From Rouxiella sp. WC2420 (GTDB lineage Bacteria > Pseudomonadota > Gammaproteobacteria > Enterobacterales > Enterobacteriaceae), in contig NZ_CP165628.1 in assembly GCF_041200025.1 (NCBI RefSeq), forward strand, positions 4,526,001-4,590,000: a stretch of 64,000 nt of DNA. Direction: 5' to 3'. Below are positions 7,996 through 17,131 of the stretch, piece by piece. Within the stretch, counting starts at the first letter, position 1; each line of letters opens with the position of its first letter. Under the pieces are notes generated by a model. That model was given only the letters and a program-made list of their open reading frames with translations. It had not been told where the DNA came from and made no database searches. A program made the translations under genes and the position numbers.

Positions 7996-9648
7996 TCAGG
8001 CAACGGTGAAGCTGGTCATCATGCCTGTATCCTCATGTTCGAGCAGATGACAGTGCGCCATGTAGGCATGCTGCTGGTCGGCGCGATGGTTGAACTGCAC
8101 CAGAACTTCGCTACGGCCGCCCTCTACGCGTACAGTATCTTTCCATCCCTGACGATGTTTTGCCACTGGCTGACCGTTTTCGGTAAGGATACGAAACTGA
8201 GTGCCGTGGATATGGAAAGGATGCAGCATCATGTCTCCTTCGCCAGATATCGTCCATTTCTCATATTGCCCCTGCCTGACTGCAAACGCCGGGTGATTCA
8301 TATCGTAGGCTTTGCCGTTAATCTTGTTGGCGGTCATGTAGTCAAAGTGTGCAGCCTGTTGCGGCATCGCCATACCCGCATGGTCACTTGAAGACATGCC
8401 CGGCATTTTCATATTCTGATGCCCACCCGACATATCCATACTCTGATGCCCAGCCGCAGACATGCCCGGCATTGCAGCCATATTATCCGCGCTGCCGTTT
8501 CCCATGCTCATACCCGCCATTGCTCCGTGACCGTAGCGTTTCATCAGTGCCTGCATGCCTTGCTGGTCAAGCTGAGGATCCATCATCAGCTGTAGCCAGC
8601 GCGTTGGGATGTCATCATGCGAAGGCAGCGGCGGCAAGGCAATCAGCGAATCAGGCAAAGAGGAGCCAGACTGGGTAATAGTCGGCTGGATTTTCAGCAC
8701 TGCCAGTGGCTGGTCGAACGGAGCCAGCGTCATGCCCATCTGCTTCACCGGAAGTGTTACCAAATCAAAAGCTTTGCCGTCGGAACAGTCGATCATCACT
8801 TCAAAGCGCTCGCCCATCAGCATTGGCAATTCGCTGACCTTGACCGGTTCCGGCAGGAAACCGCCGTCGCTGGCAATGACATACAGCGGGCGACGATCGC
8901 TGGTCGCAAGTATCAACGAGCGGGCATTACAGCCGTTAAGCAAACGTAGCCGCACCCAGCCGCGTGACACGCCGTGTTGCGGATAAATCACGCCGTTGGT
9001 CAGCATGTGTTGCCCGAACCACCCCACCGCGGCGGTCATGATATCGAGCTGATAATCAATCTGACCGGCCGCGTTGAGCCGTTTATCCTGCAAAATTACT
9101 GGAATGTCATCAACACCCCAGCGCGAAGGAATTTTCAGCTTATCGCCATCCTCGTCATCAATTATCACCAATCCCGCCAACCCCATTGCTACCTGATAAC
9201 CGCTGGTCTGATGTGGATGAGGGTGAAACCAGCAGGTTGTCGCAGGTTGGTCTACAGTAAATTGCACCTCTCGACGAGCGCCGGGTGCAATCATCGCCTG
9301 TGGGCCGCCATCTGCATCGCCGGGGATCTCAAGTCCGTGCCAATGTACCGTGCTGGCCTGAGGTAAGTTATTTTCAACGATAACCCCTACCGGCTTGCCT
9401 CTGCGCAGTCTCAGCGCGGGGCCAGGCAGATTGCCATTAACGCCCCAGATCGTGGTATTAACACCCGTTAAAATCTGGCTTTGGCCCTGCTGAAGCCTGA
9501 GACGATAGATTCCTCTGACATCTGGCTGCAGGATCTCGGGGATCGGCAGCGCCGGGCGACTGTCCGCAAAAGCCTGGCGGCTCCATGCAGGAAGGGCAGC
9601 GACGCTGCCGTATAACGCGGCCAGCTTGATAAAATCGCGACGATACAT
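7996..9648 (-). CDS. cueO: periplasmic multicopper oxidase (cuprous oxidase)
   Basis: Oxidises Cu(I) to Cu(II) in the periplasm for copper tolerance. It has 550 residues. The N-terminus carries a twin-arginine signal ([12 protein letters not shown], ending near SRQAFA). Copper-site motifs are all present: HWHGLEIPG and HPHPHQ in the first cupredoxin domain, and HPFHIHG and [12 protein letters not shown] in the last. Before the C-terminal motifs is a methionine/histidine-rich insert (MSMGNG, MPGMS, MDMSG, MKMPGMS repeats) like the Cu(I)-binding loop of CueO, somewhat expanded. It has its own promoter with a CueR-type operator. Confidence 0.96.
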   Translation of the reverse strand: MYRRDFIKLAALYGSVAALPAWSRQAFADSRPALPIPEILQPDVRGIYRLRLQQGQSQILTGVNTTIWGVNGNLPGPALRLRRGKPVGVIVENNLPQASTVHWHGLEIPGDADGGPQAMIAPGARREVQFTVDQPATTCWFHPHPHQTSGYQVAMGLAGLVIIDDEDGDKLKIPSRWGVDDIPVILQDKRLNAAGQIDYQLDIMTAAVGWFGQHMLTNGVIYPQHGVSRGWVRLRLLNGCNARSLILATSDRRPLYVIASDGGFLPEPVKVSELPMLMGERFEVMIDCSDGKAFDLVTLPVKQMGMTLAPFDQPLAVLKIQPTITQSGSSLPDSLIALPPLPSHDDIPTRWLQLMMDPQLDQQGMQALMKRYGHGAMAGMSMGNGSADNMAAMPGMSAAGHQSMDMSGGHQNMKMPGMSSSDHAGMAMPQQAAHFDYMTANKINGKAYDMNHPAFAVRQGQYEKWTISGEGDMMLHPFHIHGTQFRILTENGQPVAKHRQGWKDTVRVEGGRSEVLVQFNHRADQQHAYMAHCHLLEHEDTGMMTSFTVA

Positions 9649-9689
9649 GGTCGGTCCTTTTTGATGTCAAAAGAGAGGCTGATTCACTC

Positions 9690-9720
9690 AGACTAAACCT
9701 TTCCCCAGGGTTAAGGTCAA
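9690..9720 (-). promoter_or_regulatory. CueR-type copper-responsive promoter of cueO
   Basis: On the minus strand a -35 TTGACC (9715-9720) and a -10 TAGTCT (9690-9695) are 19 bases apart, the long spacing typical of MerR-family promoters. The spacer carries a dyad, ACCTT at one end and AAGGT at the other (9697-9717), with AACCCTGGGGA between. This matches the layout of E. coli copA/cueO promoters. Confidence 0.85.
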
Positions 9721-9914
9721 GCCGATATAAGATTTGAAAAAAACTGATGTAAAAGAAATTTATGTGCGCTGTGGCAAATATGGTAACGTCATTTTGATAA
9801 TTTATGGGCCTAATCATTACTATGCTGAATATTTTTACTGTGCTTAAAGCACTTTTTATCGCCAGATTCAACTTAACGGCAAAGACTCATTTACCTACAA
9901 AAACAAGGCAGAGC

Positions 9915-10262
9915 ATGAAAAAAACCACCCTGAGTCTGCTATTGCTGACGTTACTCGGATTCTCCTCGGCCAGCCAGGCGCTTAGCGAGCCGGAAGCAGA
10001 AGATCTTGCCGACCTGACCGCTGTTTTTGTTTATCTGAAAAATAATTGCGGCTATGACCAACTTCCCAACACGCAAATCAAACGGGCGATAATATTTTTC
10101 GCACAGCAAAATCACTGGGATTTAACCAATTACGCTAACTTCGACATGCAGGCGTTGGGTGAGGACAGCTATCGCGACCTTAGTGGTATTGCGGTTCCAA
10201 AACCGGTTAAATGCAAGTCTTTGGCCCGAGATTCGTTGGGATTACTAACGTACAGTAACTAA
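9915..10262 (+). CDS. yacC: exported protein YacC
   Basis: Small protein of 115 residues, the same length as E. coli YacC. It shares long identical stretches (ADLTAVFV, FDMQALGEDSYRDLSGI, ARDSLGLL). A signal peptide is clear (MKKTTLSLLLLTLLGFSSAS), so it is periplasmic. The ATG at 9915 has AAGG about seven bases upstream; an in-frame ATG at 9804 is too far out and would hide the signal peptide. It is upstream of speE as in E. coli. Its function is unknown. Confidence 0.92.
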   Translation: MKKTTLSLLLLTLLGFSSASQALSEPEAEDLADLTAVFVYLKNNCGYDQLPNTQIKRAIIFFAQQNHWDLTNYANFDMQALGEDSYRDLSGIAVPKPVKCKSLARDSLGLLTYSN

Positions 10263-10449
10263 ATTGTACCGCCTCGCCCCGCTTTCTGTGGGGTGAGCTA
10301 GAATATCCTCTGAAGATACCCCGCCTGTAATACACCCCTGACAATAATGATTGTCTTGGCTGAGGTTTGACCGTGCAAGCCACGGCCGAATTCGCTACCC
10401 TATTTCACCAATCTTCAAGGCGGTGAGTACTCAGGATAAGGGTAAGAAT
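10263..10449 (+). promoter_or_regulatory. yacC-speE spacer with stem-loop and short palindrome
   Basis: CTCGCCCC and GGGGTGAG pair around 10273-10297, but no T-run follows, so termination is uncertain. A separate element, GACAATAATGATTGTC at 10340-10355, is a six-base dyad upstream of speE that could be an operator. No promoter was assigned with confidence. Confidence 0.35.
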
Positions 10450-11325
10450 ATGTCTCAAAAAATATCTCGGAAAGAAATTTGGTATGAGACGCTGCACGAC
10501 AGTTTCGGCCAATATTTCACTGTTGAAAGAGAACTTTATCGCGATAAAACCGAGCATCAGGATCTGGTGATTTTTGAAAATGCGGCGCTGGGCCGCGTAA
10601 TGGCGCTCGACGGCGTGGTGCAAACTACCGAGCGCGATGAGTTTATCTATCACGAAATGATGACCCATGTTCCACTGCTGGCTCACGGCGGTGCTAAAAA
10701 AGTGTTGATTATTGGCGGTGGTGACGGCGGTATGCTTCGCGAAGTTTGCCGCCACAAAGGCGTTGAGCAAATCACCATGGTGGAAATTGATGCTGGCGTG
10801 GTCGAATTCTGCCGCCAGTATCTGCCCAGCCATAACGCGGGTTCCTATGAAGACGCCCGCTTTAATCTGGTCATTGATGACGGGGTCAATTTCGTCAATC
10901 AGACCCACGAAACCTTTGATGTGATCATTTCTGACTGCACCGATCCTATCGGGCCGGGCGAGAGCCTGTTCACTTCCCGCTTCTACGAAGGCTGCGCCCG
11001 CTGTCTCAATCCCGATGGTGTCTTCGTGGCGCAGAACGGAGTTTGTTTCCTGCAACAGGATGAGGCAGTCAACAGCCATCAAAAACTGAGTCACTATTTC
11101 GAAGACGTCAGCTTTTATCAGGCGGCGATCCCAACTTATTATGGCGGGATCATGACCTTTGCCTGGGCAAGCAATAATCCGCAATACCGTAGTCTGAGTG
11201 TCGATACGCTGCAGGAACGCTTTGCCGCCTCAAACATCGTCAGCCGATATTATAATCCAGGCATCCACCACGGCAGCTTTGCCCTGCCGCAATACTTACT
11301 GAATGCCCTTTCAGCAAGCCGTTGA
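10450..11325 (+). CDS. speE: spermidine synthase
   Basis: Transfers aminopropyl from decarboxylated S-adenosylmethionine to putrescine to make spermidine. It has 291 residues (E. coli 288). Family motifs are intact: [14 protein letters not shown] for the nucleotide site, [16 protein letters not shown], and the catalytic [10 protein letters not shown]. The ATG at 10450 is chosen by alignment with E. coli; an upstream in-frame start at 10351 would add an unrelated 33-residue tail. It is followed after 28 bases by speD, so substrate and aminopropyl donor enzymes are made together. Confidence 0.97.
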   Translation: MSQKISRKEIWYETLHDSFGQYFTVERELYRDKTEHQDLVIFENAALGRVMALDGVVQTTERDEFIYHEMMTHVPLLAHGGAKKVLIIGGGDGGMLREVCRHKGVEQITMVEIDAGVVEFCRQYLPSHNAGSYEDARFNLVIDDGVNFVNQTHETFDVIISDCTDPIGPGESLFTSRFYEGCARCLNPDGVFVAQNGVCFLQQDEAVNSHQKLSHYFEDVSFYQAAIPTYYGGIMTFAWASNNPQYRSLSVDTLQERFAASNIVSRYYNPGIHHGSFALPQYLLNALSASR

Positions 11326-11353
11326 AACACCATCCACAAGGGGGTGAACTAAA

Positions 11354-12148
11354 TTGAAAAAGCTGAAACTGCATGGTTTCAATAACCTGACCAAGAGTTT
11401 AAGTTTTTGTATCTACGATATTTGCTATGCCAAAACCGCAGACGATCGCGACGGCTATATCGCTTACATCGATAAAGAATACAGCGCCAATCGCCTGACG
11501 GAGATCCTCACCGAGACCTGCTCAATCATCGGCGCCAACATCCTTAACGTCGCGCGCCAGGATTACGAACCGCAAGGTGCCAGCGTGACGATTCTGGTCT
11601 GCGAGGAACCGATTGATCCCAAAGACGTTGATACATCTGAGCATCCCGGTCCATTACCGAGCTCAGTGGTGGCCCACCTCGATAAAAGCCACATCTGCGT
11701 TCACACCTATCCGGAAAGTCATCCGGAAGGCGGGCTGTGCACTTTCCGCGCCGATATTGAAGTATCGACCTGCGGAGTGATTTCACCGCTTAAAGCACTG
11801 AACTATTTAATTCACCAGTTGGAATCAGACATCGTGACTATTGACTATCGCGTACGTGGTTTCACTCGTGATATCAATGGTGTGAAACACTATATTGACC
11901 ATTCCATTAATTCGATTCAGAACTTTATGTCGGTAGATATGAAATCGTTGTATCACTTGATGGACGTCAACGTGTTTCAGGAAAATATCTTCCACACCAA
12001 GATGATGCTCAAAGACTTCGATCTCAAACATTATCTGTTCAACGCCAAACCGGATGAGCTGAGTGCCGTTGAGCGTAAAGAGATTACCGACCTGCTTTAT
12101 AAAGAGATGCAGGAAATCTACTACGGTCGAAACATCCCGAACGTCTAA
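11354..12148 (+). CDS. speD: S-adenosylmethionine decarboxylase proenzyme
   Basis: Makes the aminopropyl donor for spermidine synthase. It has 264 residues, the same as E. coli SpeD. The proenzyme self-cleaves before Ser112, which becomes the pyruvoyl cofactor; the site [19 protein letters not shown] is intact. The start codon is TTG at 11354, preceded by GGGGTG and matching the E. coli N-terminus ([15 protein letters not shown]) exactly. It forms an operon with speE and is closed by a strong bidirectional terminator. Confidence 0.97.
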   Translation: MKKLKLHGFNNLTKSLSFCIYDICYAKTADDRDGYIAYIDKEYSANRLTEILTETCSIIGANILNVARQDYEPQGASVTILVCEEPIDPKDVDTSEHPGPLPSSVVAHLDKSHICVHTYPESHPEGGLCTFRADIEVSTCGVISPLKALNYLIHQLESDIVTIDYRVRGFTRDINGVKHYIDHSINSIQNFMSVDMKSLYHLMDVNVFQENIFHTKMMLKDFDLKHYLFNAKPDELSAVERKEITDLLYKEMQEIYYGRNIPNV

Positions 12149-12150
12149 AT

Positions 12151-12189
12151 AAAAAGGCCGCACATCTTGTTGATGCTGCGGCCTTTTTT
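12151..12189. terminator. bidirectional terminator between speD and yacL
   Basis: AAAAAGGCCGCA (12151-12162) pairs with TGCGGCCTTTTT (12177-12188), with CATC and GATG extending the stem. T-runs exist on both strands, so it can stop speED and yacL transcripts. Confidence 0.9.
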
Positions 12190-12207
12190 GACTGGTGCAT
12201 ATACCGT

Positions 12208-12573
12208 TTAGCGATAGGTCACGATAAATGCGCGATACTTTTCCAGCACCAGCAGAAAGTCTTCGATGCCGCAGAAAGACAGGCTTTCTTCATCGTAATA
12301 ATTCATGCCTTCTTCCATGCCATCGCTTTCTAAATCCAGCTGGTTCGCCCTGACCATGACCTCTTCACCATCCAGCCACAGCGTATATTCATGGCCTTCC
12401 ATTTGCCAGGTTCGTTCACTGCCTTTCAATTCCGCAGCGGCGGCTTCTATCTTGTCGAGCAGGCTTAAATCGCCATTAATTTCTTCATTCAGCCAGTGGC
12501 CGATCACTTCATGACCCATCGAAAAACGGGCCTTTACTTGCCCGGTGATATCACGCAGGAAATCATAATCCAT
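12208..12573 (-). CDS. yacL: YacL family protein (UPF0231)
   Basis: Acidic protein of 121 residues, one longer than E. coli YacL. It shares [40 protein letters not shown] and [13 protein letters not shown]. No signal peptide, membrane segment or known catalytic motif. It is a single gene between speD and acnB, the same place as in E. coli. Its function is not known. Confidence 0.93.
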   Translation of the reverse strand: MDYDFLRDITGQVKARFSMGHEVIGHWLNEEINGDLSLLDKIEAAAAELKGSERTWQMEGHEYTLWLDGEEVMVRANQLDLESDGMEEGMNYYDEESLSFCGIEDFLLVLEKYRAFIVTYR

Positions 12574-12648
12574 GGTCTTATCTCCCGATTGGCTTTAAGA
12601 CTAATTCAATTATAGAAACAGAAAATTCTTGAGAACAACCCAATAAAA

Positions 12649-12668
12649 AAGGAGGCCGAAGCCTCCTT
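12649..12668 (-). terminator. acnB terminator
   Basis: AAGGAGGC and GCCTCCTT around a CGAA loop. On the minus strand six T residues follow the stem directly. Confidence 0.9.
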
Positions 12669-12693
12669 ATGTTCTGTGGCGCAATATAGCGAC

Positions 12694-15291
12694 TTAAAGC
12701 GCGGTTTGGAAGATCACGCTGTCAGCTTTATCGGTATATTCGCTCAGCTTATCGAAGTTCAGATAACGATAGGTGTCTACCGCCGTCTTATCAACCTCTG
12801 CCATGTAACCCAGATACTCTTCCGGCGTTGGCAAACGTCCCAGCAAGGAGGCGATTGCAGCCAGTTCGGCAGAAGCCAGATAAACGTTTGCTCCGTTACC
12901 AAGGCGGTTCGGGAAGTTACGGGTCGAGGTGGAAACCACGGTGGAGCCGTCGGCTACGCGCGCCTGGTTACCCATGCACAATGAGCAGCCAGGGATCTCG
13001 ACGCGAGCACCGCTCTTGCCGAATACGCTGTAATAACCTTCTTCGGTCAGCTGTGCGGCATCCATTTTGGTCGGTGGCGCAACCCACAAGCGGGTTGGCA
13101 ACGCGCCTTTGTGGCTGTCGAGCAACTTACCGGCAGCGCGGAAGTGACCGATGTTAGTCATGCACGAACCGATAAACACTTCGTCGATTTTGCTGTTGGC
13201 AACACTTGACAGCAGACGGGCATCGTCCGGATCGTTTGGCGCACAAAGAATCGGCTCTTTGATCTCGTTCAGATCGATTTCGATCACCGCGGCATATTCC
13301 GCATCGGCGTCGGCTTCGAGCAGAGTCGGGTTGGCAAGCCACTCTTCCATGCCGGTGATACGGCGCTCGATGGTACGACGGTCGCCGTAACCTTCGGAGA
13401 TCATCCACTTCAGCAACACGATGTTAGAGCTCAGATACTCTTTAATCGGTGCCTGATCAAGTTTGATGGTACAGCCTGCAGCAGAACGTTCCGCCGAGGC
13501 GTCGGCCAGCTCGAATGCCTGCTCGACTTTCAGCTCTGGCAAACCTTCAATTTCCAGGATGCGACCTGAGAAAAGGTTTTTCTTACCTTTTTTCTCAACG
13601 GTCAGATGGCCTTCCTGAATCGCGTAATAAGGGATGGCATGAACCAGGTCACGCAAGGTGATCCCCGGTTGCATTTTACCCTTGAAGCGCACCAGAACAG
13701 ACTCTGGCATATCCAGCGGCATTACGCCGGTGGCGGCCGCAAACGCCACCAGTCCAGAACCTGCCGGGAATGAAATGCCGATTGGGAAACGAGTGTGCGA
13801 GTCACCGCCAGTGCCGACGGTATCCGGCAGCAGCATACGGTTCAGCCAGGAGTGAATGATGCCATCGCCCGGACGCAGTGAAACACCGCCGCGGTTCATG
13901 ATGAAGTCTGGCAGCGTGTGGTGCGTGGTCACGTCAACCGGCTTAGGATAAGCGGCGGTATGACAGAATGACTGCATCACCAGATCGGCAGAGAAGCCCA
14001 GACAGGCGAGGTCTTTCAGCTCATCACGGGTCATTGGACCGGTGGTGTCCTGAGAACCTACAGAAGTCATTTTCGGCTCGCAGTATTCGTTAGGACGAAT
14101 ACCTTCAACGCCACAGGCGCGACCGACCATTTTCTGCGCCAGAGAGAAGCCTTTGGAGCTGAGAGCTACCGGCTTGGCAACTTTGAACACTTCGCTGATA
14201 GGCAGCTTCAGTGATTCGCGCGCCTTGGTGGTCAAACCACGGCCAATGATCAACGGAATACGTCCACCAGCGCGAACTTCGTCGAGCAGAACATCGGTTT
14301 TCAGTTCGAAAGTAGCAATCACTTCGTCAGTTTCGTGGTTGCGAACTTCACCCTTGTACGGATAGATGTCGATCACATCGCCCATGTTCAGGTTAGACAC
14401 GTCAACTTCGATCGGCAAAGCCCCGGCATCTTCCATGGTGTTGAAGAAAATTGGCGCAATTTTGCTGCCAAGAACGACACCACCACCACGTTTGTTAGGC
14501 ACGTAGGGAATGTCGTCTCCCATGTACCACAACACTGAGTTAGTCGCGGATTTACGCGAAGAACCGGTACCAACCACGTCGCCGACGTAAGCCAGCGGGA
14601 AGCCTTTCTTATTCAGCTCATCAATCTGTTTGATTGGACCGATAGTGCCAGGCTGGTCAGGAATGATGCCTTCACGTTCGATTTTCAGCATTGCCAGAGC
14701 GTGCAGCGGAATATCCGGGCGCGACCAGGCATCAGGTGCGGGTGACAGATCGTCGGTATTGGTTTCGCCGGTCACTTTGAACACGGTGACGGTAATTTTT
14801 TCAGCCGGTTTAGGACGTGCGAGATACCACTCGGCATCGGCCCACGACTGCAGAATTTTGATAGCGTGGCTGTTGCCCGCTTTGGCTTTCTCTTCGACAT
14901 CATAGAAGTTGTCGAACATCAGCAGAGTGTGCGACAGCGCTTTAGCAGCGATCGGAGCCAGCTTTTCGTTTTCCAGCGCTTCAATCAATGGATGAATGTT
15001 GTAGCCACCTTGCATGGTGCCCAACAGTTCAATCGCTTTTTCGGAAGTCACCAGCGGAGATGTCGTTTCACCCTTGGCAACGGCTGCCAGGAATCCGGCT
15101 TTGACATAAGCGGCTTCGTCAACGCCCGGCGGTACGCGGTTAATCAGCAGGTCCAGCAGAGTTTCTTCTTCACCTTCAGACGGGTTCTTCAGGGATTCAA
15201 CCAGTGCGGCCATTTGTGAAGCATCGAGCGGCTTAGGGACAATGCCCTGTGCAGCACGCTCGGCTACGTGCTTACGGTATTCTTCTAGCAC
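12694..15291 (-). CDS. acnB: aconitate hydratase B
   Basis: Main TCA-cycle aconitase, converting citrate to isocitrate, and an iron-sensing RNA-binding protein when it loses its cluster. It has 865 residues, exactly the E. coli length, when started at the GTG at 15291. GAGGAG lies eight bases upstream and the protein then begins [14 protein letters not shown] as in E. coli. An in-frame ATG at 15354 would add 21 unrelated residues. The 4Fe-4S cysteines are visible in GSCMTN and GCSLCMGN. The HEAT-like N-terminal domain and swivel domain precede the catalytic domains, the AcnB order. Confidence 0.97.
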   Translation of the reverse strand: MLEEYRKHVAERAAQGIVPKPLDASQMAALVESLKNPSEGEEETLLDLLINRVPPGVDEAAYVKAGFLAAVAKGETTSPLVTSEKAIELLGTMQGGYNIHPLIEALENEKLAPIAAKALSHTLLMFDNFYDVEEKAKAGNSHAIKILQSWADAEWYLARPKPAEKITVTVFKVTGETNTDDLSPAPDAWSRPDIPLHALAMLKIEREGIIPDQPGTIGPIKQIDELNKKGFPLAYVGDVVGTGSSRKSATNSVLWYMGDDIPYVPNKRGGGVVLGSKIAPIFFNTMEDAGALPIEVDVSNLNMGDVIDIYPYKGEVRNHETDEVIATFELKTDVLLDEVRAGGRIPLIIGRGLTTKARESLKLPISEVFKVAKPVALSSKGFSLAQKMVGRACGVEGIRPNEYCEPKMTSVGSQDTTGPMTRDELKDLACLGFSADLVMQSFCHTAAYPKPVDVTTHHTLPDFIMNRGGVSLRPGDGIIHSWLNRMLLPDTVGTGGDSHTRFPIGISFPAGSGLVAFAAATGVMPLDMPESVLVRFKGKMQPGITLRDLVHAIPYYAIQEGHLTVEKKGKKNLFSGRILEIEGLPELKVEQAFELADASAERSAAGCTIKLDQAPIKEYLSSNIVLLKWMISEGYGDRRTIERRITGMEEWLANPTLLEADADAEYAAVIEIDLNEIKEPILCAPNDPDDARLLSSVANSKIDEVFIGSCMTNIGHFRAAGKLLDSHKGALPTRLWVAPPTKMDAAQLTEEGYYSVFGKSGARVEIPGCSLCMGNQARVADGSTVVSTSTRNFPNRLGNGANVYLASAELAAIASLLGRLPTPEEYLGYMAEVDKTAVDTYRYLNFDKLSEYTDKADSVIFQTAL

Positions 15292-15673
15292 GACTCTCTC
15301 CTCGCTCTCATTGTCATTTATTATATCCAGGCTGAGCCTGGGTTCCGACATCAATCAGCCAAAACCCCGGAGGGTCAAAGCGCCCTGAAAATGGGGTTAA
15401 ATGTGGTCGATAGCCGGATCACGGCGGGGTTGTCTTGTGTGAGGCGTAAGCGAAACATCCTGAACGCTTAGCGACGACAGTCCCCGGTTGCGCTGTGGCA
15501 GCATAGCAGGGTTTGACTCGCTTGTTAATTCGTTCACAAAAAAGCAACATAAAATATTTGCTGAATCGTTGGGCACAGTGTGATCGACTGCTGTATTTGT
15601 TTTGGCCTGAGCCTTGCATGATGAGACGCTGAAAGTCATGCCGTTTTTATCTCTTAATCAGCAAGGAAAGAAG
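15292..15673. other. acnB / gltI-like divergent regulatory region
   Basis: 382 bases without a gene between divergent starts. It should hold both promoters. The only possible operator noticed is CTGAATCGTTGG at 15561-15572, which resembles a Cra half-site; acnB is a known Cra target in E. coli. A short pair AAGCG/CGCTT occurs near 15448-15469. Open frames crossing the region have no ribosome site. Confidence 0.35.
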
Positions 15674-16570
15674 ATGTCACGCAAGAACATACAAAAAGTT
15701 ATTCTCTGCTCCGCCCTACTCTGTGGATACGCTCAGGCAGAAACCTTGACCGGGACTTTGAAGAAGATTGACGATCAAAATCTGGTGACCGTGGGTTATC
15801 GCGAATCCAACGTGCCTTTCTCTTACAAGGGTGACGATAACAAGATCCTCGGCTATTCGCAGGAATATTCCAATGCAATTGTCGATGCAATCAAAAAACG
15901 CCTGAATAAAGATAATATTACGGTGAAGTTTATCTCTATTACCTCGCCTAACCGCATCCCGTTGCTGCAAAACAATGTCTATGATTTTGAGTGTGGTTCA
16001 ACGACTAATAACCCTGAGCGTCAGCAGCAGGTCACTTTCTCAGACAGCATTTTCATCGTCGGCACCAAACTGCTGGTTAAGAAAGGTTCAGGAATCAAAG
16101 ATTTCTCTGACTTAAACGGCAAGGCTGTTTCAACGACCGGCGGCACCACCTCGGAAATCCTGTTGAACAAAATGAATAGCGATAAAAAGATGCAGATGCG
16201 CATCATCAGTGCGCAAGAAGGAGGCGCTTCGGCATTCCATACTCTGGAAACCGGCCGCGCTTCTGCTTATATGATGGATGATGCTCTGCTGGCCGGTGAC
16301 CGTGCCAAAGCGCGTAAACCATCAGACTGGGAAATCATTGGCACGCCGCAATCGCGTGAGGCTTATGGGTGTATGCTGCGTAAAAACGATCCGCAGTTTG
16401 AGAAATTGGTCGATGACACCATTACCAGCGCGCAAACCTCCGGCGAAGCAGCAAAATGGTACACCCGCTGGTTCCTGCAACCCGTGCCGCCTAAAAACCT
16501 GAACATGGATTTTGCGATGTCAGATGACATGAAAGACCTGTTCGCGCATCCAAACAACAAAGCGCTATAA
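15674..16570 (+). CDS. GltI-like glutamate/aspartate periplasmic binding protein (orphan)
   Basis: Periplasmic binding protein of 298 residues with signal peptide MSRKNIQKVILCSALLCGYAQA. It closely follows E. coli GltI: GYRESNVPFSY, GYSQEYSNAIVDAIK, NRIPLLQNNVYDFECGSTTNN, AYGCMLRKNDPQF and PPKNLNMDF. The start at 15674 follows AAGGAAAGAAG; an in-frame start at 15614 is rejected since it would bury the signal peptide. No permease or ATPase gene is next to it, and a terminator follows, so it is a solitary paralogue that would have to share the transporter of a gltIJKL operon elsewhere. Confidence 0.9.
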   Translation: MSRKNIQKVILCSALLCGYAQAETLTGTLKKIDDQNLVTVGYRESNVPFSYKGDDNKILGYSQEYSNAIVDAIKKRLNKDNITVKFISITSPNRIPLLQNNVYDFECGSTTNNPERQQQVTFSDSIFIVGTKLLVKKGSGIKDFSDLNGKAVSTTGGTTSEILLNKMNSDKKMQMRIISAQEGGASAFHTLETGRASAYMMDDALLAGDRAKARKPSDWEIIGTPQSREAYGCMLRKNDPQFEKLVDDTITSAQTSGEAAKWYTRWFLQPVPPKNLNMDFAMSDDMKDLFAHPNNKAL

Positions 16571-16587
16571 CCACAAAATTCAGGTAC

Positions 16588-16616
16588 AAAAAAACCGTCA
16601 CAAGGACGGTTTTTTT
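16588..16616 (+). terminator. terminator of the GltI-like gene
   Basis: AAAAAACCGTC and GACGGTTTTTTT around an ACAAG loop, with T-runs on both strands. Confidence 0.92.
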
Positions 16617-16676
16617 GCTTCCAGACAACTGTTAGCGCAGCTGAATGAAATACTTAATATCAGTAAGCTACTAATA

Positions 16677-16853
16677 CAAGTGCCACAGAGCAAATGAAGT
16701 ATGCCTCACATAGCTCAAAAAAACAACTCAGAAATGCTGTGTAAAAAACCAGTGTCACGGTACTATCCAAGCTGGACTGCTTCGCCGGTTTAGCGACCGG
16801 TCATCGGGCCAGGAGGCAGCTCATCAACACTACGATTCAAGTGCCACAGAGCA
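16677..16853. repeat. 16-base direct repeat, two copies 161 bases apart
   Basis: CAAGTGCCACAGAGCA occurs at 16677-16692 and again, identical, at 16838-16853. The second copy is part of a perfect inverted repeat (CAAGTGC 16838-16844, GCACTTG 16851-16857). Both copies are upstream of the small open frame at 16917. The 16571-16916 stretch otherwise has no gene; it includes a small CCGGT/ACCGG hairpin near 16790-16805. Confidence 0.8.
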
Positions 16854-16916
16854 CTTGTTTCACCGATATTTTTCCGATGAAGTTGACGTGGTCGTGGTTC
16901 TGCAAAGGATCGCGCA

Positions 16917-17039
16917 ATGAAAAGGATTTCTGTTTATATCCTTATTGTTGTACTGGGGAGTACATTGAGTTTGATAAATGGCGGATGGTCAATATCCCAT
17001 ATTTATCTGAACATTAATGTTATCAACCAGAACAAGTAA
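16917..17039 (+). CDS. small membrane protein, 40 residues, uncharacterised
   Basis: ATG to TAA giving 40 residues. AAAGGA lies about eight bases before the ATG, and a hairpin terminator begins seven bases after the stop. The protein starts MKRISVYILIVVLGSTLSL, a charged N-terminus followed by one hydrophobic segment of about 15-18 residues. The C-terminal half is polar and ends INVINQNK. This could be a single-pass inner-membrane peptide, a type I toxin or a short exported peptide. I do not recognise a family. Ribosome site, length and dedicated terminator support a real gene, but conservation is untested. Confidence 0.6.
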   Translation: MKRISVYILIVVLGSTLSLINGGWSISHIYLNINVINQNK

Positions 17040-17045
17040 GTTACT

Positions 17046-17069
17046 GGCCGCTTCTCGGAGCGGCCTTTT
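17046..17069 (+). terminator. terminator after the small membrane protein
   Basis: GGCCGCT (17046-17052) and AGCGGCC (17059-17065) around a six-base loop, followed by TTTTA. Confidence 0.85.
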
Positions 17070-17083
17070 ATATCAGGCATATA

Positions 17084-17116
17084 AATAAAAACGGCCCCTT
17101 CTCAGGAGCCGTTTGA
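17084..17116 (-). terminator. lpd terminator
   Basis: On the minus strand AACGGCTCC pairs with GGGGCCGTT (one mismatch) and TTTTTATTT follows. Confidence 0.85.
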
Positions 17117-17131
17117 ACCTTTAAGCAGAAG

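Noticed and set aside
8380-8520. Repetitive-looking tract within cueO
   Set aside because: It encodes the methionine/histidine-rich copper-binding insert of CueO, a known feature, not a separate repeat element.
10405-11184. 259-codon minus-strand open frame opposite speE
   Set aside because: Fully antisense to a conserved enzyme, with low-complexity hydrophobic composition and no ribosome site. Codon bias of speE explains it.
15292-15354. 21-codon N-terminal extension of acnB from ATG 15354
   Set aside because: The GTG at 15291 has a strong ribosome site and gives the exact E. coli AcnB length and N-terminus.
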